A program made the translations under genes and the position numbers. Below are positions 1-6,806 of a stretch of 9,041 bases of DNA, in pieces. The notes under the pieces were generated by a model. That model worked only from the letters and a program-made list of their open reading frames with translations. It did not search any database and was not told where the DNA came from. The DNA is taken from NCBI GenBank assembly GCA_030828265.1, contig JAURCW010000039.1:1-9041 (forward strand). Direction: 5' to 3'. Numbering within the stretch: the first letter of the stretch is position 1; each line of letters starts with the position of its first letter. This DNA comes from Burkholderiales bacterium. Its GTDB lineage: Bacteria; Pseudomonadota; Gammaproteobacteria; Burkholderiales; Burkholderiaceae_A.

Positions 1-189
1 CAGTTACTAACTGCCGACTGGACTCGTCAGGACCCAATCATTACCAAGGAACTCACCCGGCATGGGCGCTCGGGTGTTCCGCTTTATCTTGTTTACGGCC
101 CCGCCATTAATGAGCCTTTGGTGCTTGGTGAGTGGCTCACCGAGAGCGACGTTCTTAAGGCTTTCCAGAAGGCGCGGGAGGGTCGGTAA
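1..189 (+). CDS. dsbD: DsbD-family thiol:disulfide interchange protein, C-terminal end (partial)
   Basis: The frame is open from the first base and gives the last 62 residues before TAA at 187-189. It shows the C-terminal half of a thioredoxin fold of the kind that ends DsbD-family inner-membrane reductases: an ADWT-x2-D-P-I strand/helix region, then HGRSGVPLYLVY, where the Val-Pro is the expected cis-proline loop, and a final helix (TESDVLKAFQKA). In DsbD this periplasmic domain takes electrons from the membrane domain and passes them to periplasmic thiol proteins such as those of disulfide isomerisation or cytochrome c maturation. The CXXC motif and the membrane domain lie outside the window, so the exact subfamily (DsbD or ScsB-like) is inferred. 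The last 35 bases overlap the 3' end of exbD on the other strand. Confidence 0.8.
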   Translation, partial: QLLTADWTRQDPIITKELTRHGRSGVPLYLVYGPAINEPLVLGEWLTESDVLKAFQKAREGR

Positions 190-613
190 TGAGCGCAAGC
201 TTCGTGAGCCCGTTCTTGGTGGCCTTTGACATTACCCGAACGATGGCCTCGTAAGTGGTCTGCTTGTCAGCGCGAATTTGTATAACAGTCTGGTCGTCCG
301 CCTCTTTGAACCCTGCCAAAAGCTGGTCCAACTCCTGCTCTGAAACTGGCTTTGTTTTAAAAAAAACATCACCCTGCGCGTCAATTTCTAAAACCACAGG
401 GTCCACTGCGGGTTTTACGACGGGCGCCTCCGCCTTCGGAAGGTTGAGGTTGAGCCCCTGACTAATCAGCGGTGCCGTCACAATAAAAATAATCAGAAGC
501 ACAAGCATGATATCCACCAAAGGGGTGGTGTTGATATCTGCCATAAGACCATCGTTTTCAACGCCCTTGGAGAATCCCGAAGAAAGGCGTGATAGCGGAC
601 TGCGAGTGGGCAT
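155..613 (-). CDS. exbD: Biopolymer transport protein ExbD (ExbD/TolR family)
   Basis: This 152-residue protein has the ExbD/TolR layout: a short cytoplasmic N-terminus, one membrane helix at about residues 33-50 (DIMLVLLIIFIVTAPL) and a periplasmic domain. Asp34, in the NTTPLVD motif at the start of the helix, matches the proton-pathway aspartate of the family. With ExbB it forms the proton-driven stator that energises TonB for outer-membrane transport; TolQ/TolR is the sister system. The place directly after fur and exbB and the absence of tolA or pal nearby favour ExbD over TolR, but no tonB is in view, so this is inference. The ATG at 613 has no good ribosome binding site and follows the exbB stop by 23 bases, suggesting translational coupling. 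A T8A4 tract lies in mid-gene. Met24 is a possible later start but would leave an unusually short N-terminus. Confidence 0.9.
   Translation of the reverse strand: MPTRSPLSRLSSGFSKGVENDGLMADINTTPLVDIMLVLLIIFIVTAPLISQGLNLNLPKAEAPVVKPAVDPVVLEIDAQGDVFFKTKPVSEQELDQLLAGFKEADDQTVIQIRADKQTTYEAIVRVMSKATKNGLTKLALITDPPAPSGKP
355..366 (-). other. T8A4 homopolymer tract inside exbD
   Basis: On the + strand the run is TTTT followed by eight A; on the coding strand it reads T8 then A4 and encodes Val-Phe-Phe-Lys in the periplasmic domain of ExbD. The exbD frame is intact with the length shown. Tracts of this length can cause polymerase slippage. Confidence 0.5.
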
Positions 614-636
614 GAGCTTAAGAAGTTAAATGGGGC

Positions 637-1278
637 TTAACTCTTCTCGGACGAGAAGGCGGGGTGCTGGAGAAGATCGTCCGCAAAGGCCTCAATGCTT
701 GCCATATGCTTCTGGCTAAGCCGTTGGAAAGCGTTATAGGCAAGCACTGCAGGAATTGCCACGAAAAGACCGGCAGCCGTCATCACCAAGGCCTCGCCGA
801 CAGGGCCAGAGACCTGATCGATCATGACTTGGCCCTGGCCTTGAATACTGGTGAGGGCACGAAAGATGGACCAGACCGTGCCCAGCAGTCCAACAAAGGG
901 CGCCGTACTACCAATGGATGCAAGAAGTCCAAGACCTGAGGATAGATCGTTTCGTATAAGAAGAAGCTCGTCGCGCAGCTGCCGAACGAGACGGTCATTC
1001 AAAGTGCCTCCCATTGCACTGGCTGCCGCCTGCGCGCGATGGACCAGACGAAGAAGAAGACCCGATCGGTCGGACTCGGCAATAAGCCTTTCAGCCCGTT
1101 CACGATCGGTCTCGGCCCAGAATGCCTCAGGCGCGGTGGGGCGCTGTTGGAGGCGCTGCCAGCCATAAATAAGCCGAGCCCCAATAGCTGCCCAGCTAAG
1201 GACAGACATAACAACAAGAAAAAGGGCAACGGCAATAATGACACCGTCAGCCGATTCAATCATGTGATCCAAGGTCAT
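637..1278 (-). CDS. exbB: Biopolymer transport protein ExbB (MotA/TolQ/ExbB proton channel family)
   Basis: The 213-residue product has three predicted membrane helices at about 12-35, 115-140 and 160-183 with a cytoplasmic loop of about 75 residues between the first two, the standard ExbB/TolQ topology. The second helix carries the family signature (ASIGSTAPFVGLLGTVWSIF) and the third carries VGEALVMTAAGLFVAIPA; Glu162 there corresponds to the conserved glutamate of the proton channel (E. coli ExbB Glu176 by recalled alignment). It forms the pentameric inner-membrane channel that, with ExbD, uses the proton gradient to energise TonB. The ATG at 1278 is preceded by GAAGG at 1287-1291 with 8 bases of spacing, which decides it over the internal Met6. 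The gene starts 21 bases after the fur stop on the same strand, so fur-exbB-exbD is probably one transcript. Confidence 0.92.
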   Translation of the reverse strand: MTLDHMIESADGVIIAVALFLVVMSVLSWAAIGARLIYGWQRLQQRPTAPEAFWAETDRERAERLIAESDRSGLLLRLVHRAQAAASAMGGTLNDRLVRQLRDELLLIRNDLSSGLGLLASIGSTAPFVGLLGTVWSIFRALTSIQGQGQVMIDQVSGPVGEALVMTAAGLFVAIPAVLAYNAFQRLSQKHMASIEAFADDLLQHPAFSSEKS

Positions 1279-1299
1279 ACGGTCAGCCTTCGTTTTGAC

Positions 1300-1749
1300 T
1301 TAGCCGGCTTTACTGCGGCGATGAGGACAGGCCTTGCGTTGGCACTGACCATAAAGGGCAAGAGAATGGTCCTGAAGCTCAAAGCCGTGGGCTTCGGCCA
1401 CCTTGCGCTGGCGCTCTTCAATACGCGGGTCAAAGAACTCTTCCACCCGCCCGCAGTCCATGCAGACTAGATGATCGTGATGGCTGCCCTGGTCGAGCTC
1501 AAAGACAGCTTTGCCCGATTCAAAATTGGAGCGACGCAAGATACCCGCCTGTTCAAACTGTGTAAGCACTCGATAAACTGTGGCCAGACCCACGTCAAGG
1601 TCTTCAAGAAGCATTTGTTTATAAACATCTTCTGCGCTCAGATGACGTGTTTTTGATTGCTCGAAGATTGTCAGAACCTTAAGGCGGGGGATCGTAACCT
1701 TCAGTCCCGTGTTTTTAAGATCTGCTGCAAGCTGTTCGGGTGTCGACAT
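1300..1749 (-). CDS. fur: Ferric uptake regulator Fur
   Basis: Fur is the Fe(II)-dependent DNA-binding repressor of iron uptake and related genes. The 149-residue protein has the winged-helix N-terminal domain ([12 protein letters not shown] near 15-26, HLSAEDVY at 36-43, [17 protein letters not shown] at 54-70) and a dimerisation/metal domain with HHDH at 90-93. Two cysteine pairs, Cys96/Cys99 (CMDC) and Cys136/Cys141, match a structural zinc site. The start at 1749 gives MSTPEQL, the usual Fur N-terminus; the reading frame stays open 47 codons further upstream, but that part is unlike Fur and runs into the divergent bamE gene. It lies back-to-back with bamE, a common fur neighbour in proteobacteria, and probably leads an operon with exbB and exbD. 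No convincing Fur box could be picked out by eye in the short promoter region. Confidence 0.95.
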   Translation of the reverse strand: MSTPEQLAADLKNTGLKVTIPRLKVLTIFEQSKTRHLSAEDVYKQMLLEDLDVGLATVYRVLTQFEQAGILRRSNFESGKAVFELDQGSHHDHLVCMDCGRVEEFFDPRIEERQRKVAEAHGFELQDHSLALYGQCQRKACPHRRSKAG

Positions 1750-1754
1750 GGCTT

Positions 1755-1761
1755 TATCATA
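1755..1761. promoter_or_regulatory. Possible shared bidirectional -10 element between fur and bamE
   Basis: The 7-base sequence TATCATA offers a -10 hexamer on both strands: TATCAT at 1755-1760 for bamE and TATGAT (1761 to 1756) for fur. Neither strand has a good -35 at the normal distance. For fur only six bases separate the hexamer from the ATG, which would make the transcript nearly leaderless; for bamE the leader would be about 25 bases to the ATG at 1793. This is a motif match by eye only. Confidence 0.35.
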
Positions 1762-1792
1762 GCGGCAAATCTTTAATGAAATGGGTCTATGC

Positions 1793-2215
1793 ATGAAGGC
1801 ATTCTTCCGGTCGCAGCTTCGTCGCCTCGCCTTGTGTGCGAGCCTCTCAGCAGGGGCGTTGGCGCTGTCCGCTTGTGGGTTATCGAACAAGCTCGTTAAC
1901 GATCCTCCTTCCTGGCTTACCCCTTACCGAGTTGATATTGGCCAAGGCAATCTCATCACTCAGCCCATGGTCGATCAGCTGAAGGCTGGCATGAGCCGTG
2001 ACCAGGTGCGCTCTATTCTTGGTACACCTTTGTTAGTAGACCCCTTTCGCACCAATCGATGGGATTATGTTTTTGAGCTTCGAAAGGCGGGTCGACCTGC
2101 CGAGAACCGTCGCTTCTTCGTCGAGTTCGAGGGCGACCAGTTGAGCCGATGGTCGGGAGACGGCCTGCCCAAAGACCTTAGCGACATCGCGCTTCCCGCG
2201 CCAGCTGCGCGTTAG
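1793..2215 (+). CDS. bamE: Outer membrane protein assembly factor BamE (SmpA/OmlA lipoprotein)
   Basis: BamE is a small lipoprotein on the periplasmic face of the outer membrane that supports the BamA beta-barrel insertion complex. The 140-residue product begins with a lipoprotein signal peptide: basic N-region ([11 protein letters not shown]), hydrophobic stretch and lipobox LSAC with Cys28 as the lipidated residue. The SmpA/OmlA domain follows: [11 protein letters not shown] near 45-55, then [20 protein letters not shown] at 66-85, and RWDYVFEL. The C-terminal Pro/Ala tail is short. An in-frame ATG at 1781 would add four residues (MGLC); I prefer 1793 because it gives a cleaner signal peptide and has a weak GGG 7 bases upstream, but neither site is strong. 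It is divergent from fur and lies 14 bases ahead of dapB, so the two likely share a transcript. Confidence 0.92.
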   Translation: MKAFFRSQLRRLALCASLSAGALALSACGLSNKLVNDPPSWLTPYRVDIGQGNLITQPMVDQLKAGMSRDQVRSILGTPLLVDPFRTNRWDYVFELRKAGRPAENRRFFVEFEGDQLSRWSGDGLPKDLSDIALPAPAAR

Positions 2216-2229
2216 CGGGTAGAAGCGCT

Positions 2230-3054
2230 ATGTCACATGCTATTCGCGTTGCCGTTGCTGGCGCATCTGGAAAGATGGGGCAGGCTGTTATTTCAGAGTT
2301 GTTGGCGTCTCCGGCACGGTTTGAGCTGCATGCGGCCTTTGATCAGCCGGGCTCCGCCCTTCTTGGCCGCGATGCAGCTGAAAGGTTTGGGATGTCCTCC
2401 GGTGTCAAAGTTACTGAGGGACCCGAGGCCTGTCGAGGTGCTCAGGTTCTCATCGACTTCACCCGACCTGAGGCCACCATGACACATTTAAAGGTATGTC
2501 AGCAGTATGGTGTTCGGCCTGTGATTGGCACAACGGGTTTTAGCGATGAGCAACATCAAGCCATTAAGGAGTTATCGTCTCGTCAGGCGGTTGTGCTGGC
2601 GCCCAATATGAGTGTCGGTGTCAATATCTTCTTTCGGCTCGCCGAACTTGCGGCGGGCCTTATGAATCAGGGTTATGACATCGAGATTATTGAAGCGCAT
2701 CATCGCGCCAAGGTTGATGCACCCTCTGGAACGGCATTAAAGGCCGGCGAGCGCGTGGCGAAGGCAGCAGGTCGGCAGTGGCCTCAAAGTGCCGTCTGGC
2801 AAAGGCATGGTTATACCGGAGCTCGCAACGATGATGACATTGGCTTTTCGGTCATTCGTGGCGGCGACATTATTGGCGATCACACCGTTATGTTTGCCGG
2901 GCAGGGCGAACGCATTGAGCTCATCCATCGGTCCTCGTCGCGCACAACCTATGCAACAGGCGCCTTAAGGGCCGCCGTCTTTGTCGTTGAACAACCTTCA
3001 GGTCTTTTTGATATGCCCGATGTCTTGGGACTCTCGACGTTAAAGGCTGAGTAG
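2230..3054 (+). CDS. dapB: 4-hydroxy-tetrahydrodipicolinate reductase DapB
   Basis: DapB reduces 4-hydroxy-tetrahydrodipicolinate to tetrahydrodipicolinate with NAD(P)H in the diaminopimelate/lysine pathway, supplying cell-wall crosslinks. The 274-residue cytoplasmic protein is full length for the family. It starts with a Rossmann nucleotide-binding loop (VAVAGASGKMG, residues 7-17), continues with IDFTRPEAT and the GTTGF motif at 100-104, and carries the catalytic signature EAHHRAKVDAPSGTAL at 155-170, with the acid/base histidine pair 157-158 and Lys161 for the substrate. VIRGGDIIGDHTV at 208-220 is the usual substrate-domain motif. The ATG follows the bamE stop by 14 bases with only a weak ribosome binding site (AGAAG at 2221-2225). 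The last 15 bases overlap the 3' end of recN on the other strand, leaving no room for a separate terminator. Confidence 0.97.
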   Translation: MSHAIRVAVAGASGKMGQAVISELLASPARFELHAAFDQPGSALLGRDAAERFGMSSGVKVTEGPEACRGAQVLIDFTRPEATMTHLKVCQQYGVRPVIGTTGFSDEQHQAIKELSSRQAVVLAPNMSVGVNIFFRLAELAAGLMNQGYDIEIIEAHHRAKVDAPSGTALKAGERVAKAAGRQWPQSAVWQRHGYTGARNDDDIGFSVIRGGDIIGDHTVMFAGQGERIELIHRSSSRTTYATGALRAAVFVVEQPSGLFDMPDVLGLSTLKAE

Positions 3055-4707
3055 TTCTCTCGCCATTTTGACGGACGACTGACGAACGCCCTCATCACCG
3101 AGCATGCGGGCGATTTCTTCAATTCGCTGATCGTGGTCAAGTCCAACCACCTCGCTGGCATTGGTTCCGTCGGCTTGTGGTTGTTTCTGGACGCGCAGGT
3201 GTTGATGCCCTCGGGCTGCAACTTGCGGAAGGTGAGTCACAGCAAGCACTTGATGATGCTTACCAAGCTCTTGCAGTAAGCGACCTACGACATGCCCTGT
3301 ATTGCCTCCAATCCCAACATCCACCTCATCGAATAAAAGAGTGGATGTCCGCGTGGCCTGAGCGGCAACAGCCGCAATAGCAAGGCTTACACGCGAGAGT
3401 TCGCCACCCGAGGCCACCTTGGCCAGGGGGAGTTCAGGCCCTTGGGCATGTTGGGTCACCAAGAACTCAAGCTGATCCATTCCGAAAGAGGCAGGCTCTG
3501 TTCGTGGCTCAAGTCGAATTTCAAAACGCATTCCGGTCATGGCAAGTTCGTGCAGCCAGCGTGTGACCTCTTTTGCGAAGGGGCGTGCTGCCTTTTGACG
3601 TTCAGCCGAGAGCGTCTTTGCGAGTTCGCGGTAGGCCTCGAAGGCCTGATCGGCCTTGACTTTAAGTGTTCCGAGATCGGAGGCCGCATCAAGCTCCGAC
3701 TTCTGCTCAACGAGCTCAGTCTGAAGCACACACAGGCTCTCGGGCCTTTCTTTCAGCCGCCTTGCGGCTTCAAAAATAGCCTGGAGCCTGGAATCCAACT
3801 GCTGAAAGCGGCCAGGGTCTATGTCAAGTTTGCCAAGGTAATGACGACACTCCGAGGCCGCTTCCTCAAGGTTAATGACGGCTGCATCAATAAGGTTTAT
3901 CAGCTCGCCCAGTCGCGGGTCTTTGTCAATGAGTGATCCAAGTTTTTGTTGAATCGTCTGCCCAATGGAAATAAGGCCAGAAGACTCGTCACCCTCGAGC
4001 TGCAACAGGCTTGACTCAACCGCGCCAAGAAGCTCCGCACCGTGGCCCAGGCGCTGGTGTTCCTCGTTAATGGCCTCCCATTCCCCTTCCTGAAGGTCAA
4101 GATCTTCGAGCAGCTGGAGCCGCCATTCGAGCTGACTTAGCTCCTCCGCAAGTCGATTGGCCTTTGCCTGCGCAGAATCAAGCGCCTCGACCCTTTCTTG
4201 CCAGGCCTGATGGGCAAGCGCCACCTTTTCAACCAGAGGTCCAAGCCCTGCATGCCGATCGAAGAGTTCGCGTTGGGCACTAGTTCGCAACAGAGCCTGG
4301 TGGGCATGCTGGCCGTGAAGTTCAACCAGTTGCTCTCCGAGCTCTTTGAGCTGAGAGAGGGTGGCGGGCTGTCCATTGATCCAAGCCCTTGAGCGGCCGC
4401 TGGGCTCGAGGCTGCGTCGGATCAGGAGGGAGCCGTCAAGAGAGTCGAAACCTGCCTCCGAGAGCCAGTTCAGGGTACTTGCATCAAGACTCGGCTCGAT
4501 ATGGAATTCTGCAGTAAGGTCTGCGCGGTTGGCGCCAGGCTTTATCTGAAGACTGTTTGCGCGATCGCCGAGCAGAAGCCCGAGCGCATCAAACAGAATG
4601 GATTTGCCGGCACCGGTTTCGCCAGTGAGTACTGTGAGCCCTTGCTGGAAGTCGATCTCCAGAGAGTTCACGATCACAAAGTTTTGAAGTGAAAGCGTTT
4701 TGAGCAT
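3040..4707 (-). CDS. recN: DNA repair protein RecN
   Basis: RecN is an SMC-like ATPase that acts in recombinational repair of double-strand breaks. The 555-residue protein is the normal length. The N-terminal ATPase half begins LQNFVIV and has the Walker A loop GETGAGKS at 29-36. A long helical, Glu/Leu/Gln-rich middle from about 150 to 390 fits the coiled-coil arm. The C-terminal half has the ABC signature SGGELSRV at 433-440, Walker B with its catalytic glutamate (LLFDEVDVGIGG, Asp460-Glu461) and VTHLPQVAA at 490-498, the usual H-loop region. All ATPase motifs look intact. It follows nadK by 14 bases on the same strand and lacks a good ribosome binding site, so coupled translation after nadK is likely. 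No LexA-type operator was recognised upstream of it. The end overlaps dapB by 15 bases tail-to-tail. Confidence 0.97.
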   Translation of the reverse strand: MLKTLSLQNFVIVNSLEIDFQQGLTVLTGETGAGKSILFDALGLLLGDRANSLQIKPGANRADLTAEFHIEPSLDASTLNWLSEAGFDSLDGSLLIRRSLEPSGRSRAWINGQPATLSQLKELGEQLVELHGQHAHQALLRTSAQRELFDRHAGLGPLVEKVALAHQAWQERVEALDSAQAKANRLAEELSQLEWRLQLLEDLDLQEGEWEAINEEHQRLGHGAELLGAVESSLLQLEGDESSGLISIGQTIQQKLGSLIDKDPRLGELINLIDAAVINLEEAASECRHYLGKLDIDPGRFQQLDSRLQAIFEAARRLKERPESLCVLQTELVEQKSELDAASDLGTLKVKADQAFEAYRELAKTLSAERQKAARPFAKEVTRWLHELAMTGMRFEIRLEPRTEPASFGMDQLEFLVTQHAQGPELPLAKVASGGELSRVSLAIAAVAAQATRTSTLLFDEVDVGIGGNTGHVVGRLLQELGKHHQVLAVTHLPQVAARGHQHLRVQKQPQADGTNASEVVGLDHDQRIEEIARMLGDEGVRQSSVKMARELLSL

Positions 4708-4721
4708 AGAGAAGATTCAGG

Positions 4722-5684
4722 CTAGCCATTGTTGGTAGGGGCAACCGGATCGGGCCGGCCGCTAAGCACCGGGTTGGCGCTCCAGTGCAGTTTATGGCGC
4801 AGCATGGCGTAGTAGTCATAGCCCTTCGGGTGGAGAAGTCTGACCGAGTGGGCCGAATGCTGAATGAGAATCTGATCGCCATCTTCAAGCGAGGTAAGGG
4901 CCTGCATGTCGCAATGCAATTCGGTTCCGGCGCCGTCATTGACCACCACCGAGACAGCTAAGGGCTTCGGTAGAACGATGGGCCGCGCCGATAGAGCCTG
5001 GGCGGCTACAGGAACGAGGATAAGCCCTTCGACGCCCGGGTGGAGAATAGAGCCCGAGGCAGACAGGGCATAAGCCGTAGAGCCCGTGGGTGTTGCCAGA
5101 ATAAGTCCGTCGGCTCGCAGACTTTGCAAGTAACTCTCACCCACGAAGACATCAATTTCAACCATTCGACTCACTGCGCCACGACTAATAACCACGTCGT
5201 TAAGCGCAGGGGCATGAAAGACCTGTTCAGGGCTCGATGTCCGTGAAGATTTCCGTCTGACGGTGACTTCGAGCATGCCCCGGTTCTCAACAACGCCTTC
5301 ACCGCTGAGAATGCTGGGGAGTTCGTCTTTAAGCTTTGAGATCTGTATGTCGGTCATAAAGCCCAGCCGACCCTGGTTAATTCCAATAATAATGGTGCCC
5401 GCGGGGGCGAGCTGACGCGCAACCCCAATTAGGGTTCCGTCGCCGCCCAAGGCAATGGCGAGGTCTAGTTCCCCAATCATCTGGGGCATGTGCTTCAGTG
5501 AATAGGACGCTGCGCCCTCGGCGTCTAAGAACCCCTCAAGACCTTGAGCAAAATTTTGTTCGATGAGAACCTTGGAGCCTGGAGAGTGCAGCTTTAAACA
5601 GTCCAAAACCTCTTGCAATGCCCCAACAAGACCCGGGGATTTGGGGCGCCCAAAAAGACCGATGCGTCGATAGGCTGAGCTCAT
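4722..5684 (-). CDS. nadK: NAD kinase (with atypical conserved motifs)
   Basis: NAD kinase phosphorylates NAD+ to NADP+ using ATP or polyphosphate in the cytoplasm. The 320-residue product shows the family hallmarks: GGDGT at 80-84, [12 protein letters not shown] at 101-112, LNDVVISRG at 161-169 and [19 protein letters not shown] at 191-209. Two later motifs depart from the usual sequence: the AGGP expected after [12 protein letters not shown] is ASGS (209-212), and the usual P-x-x-P-H-x-L-S-x-R-P is [11 protein letters not shown] (225-235), so the normally invariant Pro-His is Ala-Gln. The rest, including LHCDMQ at 256-261, is intact and the frame is undamaged, so it is probably active but possibly altered. 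The C-terminal tail of about 20 residues is polar and Pro-rich. It heads a nadK-recN unit and is divergent from hrcA, the arrangement known in betaproteobacteria. The ATG at 5684 has no clear ribosome binding site. Confidence 0.94.
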   Translation of the reverse strand: MSSAYRRIGLFGRPKSPGLVGALQEVLDCLKLHSPGSKVLIEQNFAQGLEGFLDAEGAASYSLKHMPQMIGELDLAIALGGDGTLIGVARQLAPAGTIIIGINQGRLGFMTDIQISKLKDELPSILSGEGVVENRGMLEVTVRRKSSRTSSPEQVFHAPALNDVVISRGAVSRMVEIDVFVGESYLQSLRADGLILATPTGSTAYALSASGSILHPGVEGLILVPVAAQALSARPIVLPKPLAVSVVVNDGAGTELHCDMQALTSLEDGDQILIQHSAHSVRLLHPKGYDYYAMLRHKLHWSANPVLSGRPDPVAPTNNG

Positions 5685-5709
5685 GGCTCGAATTAGATCA
5701 CAGCCATCC

Positions 5710-5715
5710 TACAAT
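5710..5715 (+). promoter_or_regulatory. Candidate -10 element of hrcA
   Basis: TACAAT is close to the sigma70 -10 consensus and sits in the 38-base gap between the divergent nadK and hrcA starts. It ends seven bases before the hrcA ATG, which would place the transcription start at or next to the start codon. The best -35 positions (around 5687-5693) match poorly. CCTA and TAGG flank it as a small inverted repeat (5708-5718). No CIRCE operator is present here. Confidence 0.4.
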
Positions 5716-5722
5716 AGGGGCC

Positions 5723-6781
5723 ATGGACGATCGTTCCCGACAACTGCTTAAAACCCTCATCGAGCGCTACATCGCCGAGGGACAGCCCGTAGGCTCGCGG
5801 TCCTTATCAAAGTTTTCTGGGCTCGACCTATCGCCCGCAACCATCCGAAACGTGATGGCCGACCTTGAAGAGCTTGGGCTTGTGGCAAGCCCTCATACGT
5901 CTGCAGGTCGCATTCCTACGCCTAAGGGCTATCGGCTTTTTGTCGACTCCTTGCTTACCGTGCAGCCTATCGATGCCAATCAGGCTCAGTCGATGAGTGG
6001 CCAACTGCAGGCCGACGCCCCAAGTCAGGTCGTCTCGCATGCGGCAAGTCTTCTTTCGAGTCTCTCGAGTTTTGCCGGTGTGGTCTGCACGCCTCGACGG
6101 GCTGGGGTCTTTCGGCACATTGAGTTCTTGCGTCTTGGTGACCGCCGTCTCTTGCTTATTCTCGTGACCCCTGACGGTGATGTCCTGAATAAGGTCTTCC
6201 ATGTCGATCAAGACTATCTTCCTGAGGCACTTATTCATGCAGGCAACTACCTGACGGCAAACTATGCAGGGCTGAGTCTTCAGGAAGTGCGTAATCGGCT
6301 TCATCGTGAAATCGCAGACCTTCGTCAGGATGTTTCGCGTCTTATGCTTAAGGCCGTTGAAGAGGGGGGTGCAGCACTTAGTGATCCCGATGGTGCCATT
6401 GTGATTTCGGGTGAACGTCGTCTACTCGATGTCTCCGAGCTTTCGGAAGATATGGGCCGCCTGCGTCAGCTGTTTGACCTTTTTGAGAAAAAGACAAGCC
6501 TAGCCAAACTGCTCGAGTTTTCTGAGCGCGCGCAGGGCGTCAAAATTTACATTGGTGGCGAATCGAACCTGGTTCCGGTGGATGAACTTTCCGTGATCAC
6601 GGCCCCCTATCAGGTGAATGGCCGTATTGTTGGTACCCTTGGTGTGATTGGTCCAACACGTATGGCGTATGATCGTGTTATCCCAATTGTCGATATCACC
6701 GCAAGACTTGTTTCAACGGCGTTAACCCATCTTGCTGCAGAGTCTGGGCCTCAGGCTGATCCATCTGGTGCTGGCGCCTAG
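5723..6781 (+). CDS. hrcA: Heat-inducible transcription repressor HrcA
   Basis: HrcA represses chaperone genes (usually groESL, sometimes the dnaK operon) by binding the CIRCE operator; GroEL keeps it active, so heat stress relieves repression. The 352-residue protein has the N-terminal winged helix: [26 protein letters not shown] at 22-30, [17 protein letters not shown] at 37-53, and [16 protein letters not shown] at 56-71. The middle and C-terminal parts fit the GAF-like and dimerisation regions ([18 protein letters not shown] strand near 150, IYIGGESN, and [18 protein letters not shown] towards the end). The start at 5723 gives the usual N-terminus; the frame is open 35 codons upstream, but that part runs through nadK and is unlike HrcA. 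The AGGGG at 5716-5720 is only two bases from the ATG, too near for a normal ribosome binding site. hemH follows after 25 bases. Confidence 0.95.
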   Translation: MDDRSRQLLKTLIERYIAEGQPVGSRSLSKFSGLDLSPATIRNVMADLEELGLVASPHTSAGRIPTPKGYRLFVDSLLTVQPIDANQAQSMSGQLQADAPSQVVSHAASLLSSLSSFAGVVCTPRRAGVFRHIEFLRLGDRRLLLILVTPDGDVLNKVFHVDQDYLPEALIHAGNYLTANYAGLSLQEVRNRLHREIADLRQDVSRLMLKAVEEGGAALSDPDGAIVISGERRLLDVSELSEDMGRLRQLFDLFEKKTSLAKLLEFSERAQGVKIYIGGESNLVPVDELSVITAPYQVNGRIVGTLGVIGPTRMAYDRVIPIVDITARLVSTALTHLAAESGPQADPSGAGA

Positions 6782-6806
6782 CTCGGTGTTTTAAACAGGT
6801 CTTCCC

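Noticed and set aside
1039..1470. 143-codon open frame on the + strand across exbB and fur
   Set aside because: It spans two well-supported genes on the other strand and their intergenic gap; no recognisable protein.
1563..1575. TAAGCACTC resembling half of a CIRCE operator
   Set aside because: It is inside fur and has no GAGTGCTAA partner nine bases later.
1300..1890. Longer fur reading frame of 196 codons starting at 1890
   Set aside because: The extra 47 residues do not resemble Fur and run antisense into the bamE signal peptide region; MSTPEQL at 1749 is the usual start.
3442..3936. 164-codon open frame on the + strand inside recN
   Set aside because: It is the antisense shadow of a clear, full-length recN and has no recognisable domain or ribosome binding site.
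5618..5722. Upstream extension of hrcA by 35 codons
   Set aside because: It lies over the start of nadK on the other strand and is unlike any HrcA N-terminus; MDDRSRQ at 5723 is typical.
5828..6304. 158-codon open frame on the - strand inside hrcA
   Set aside because: Antisense shadow of hrcA with no family resemblance.
6787..6797. Small palindrome TGTTT-T-AAACA between hrcA and hemH
   Set aside because: Eleven bases in a 25-base gap, no U-tract or known operator pattern; likely chance.
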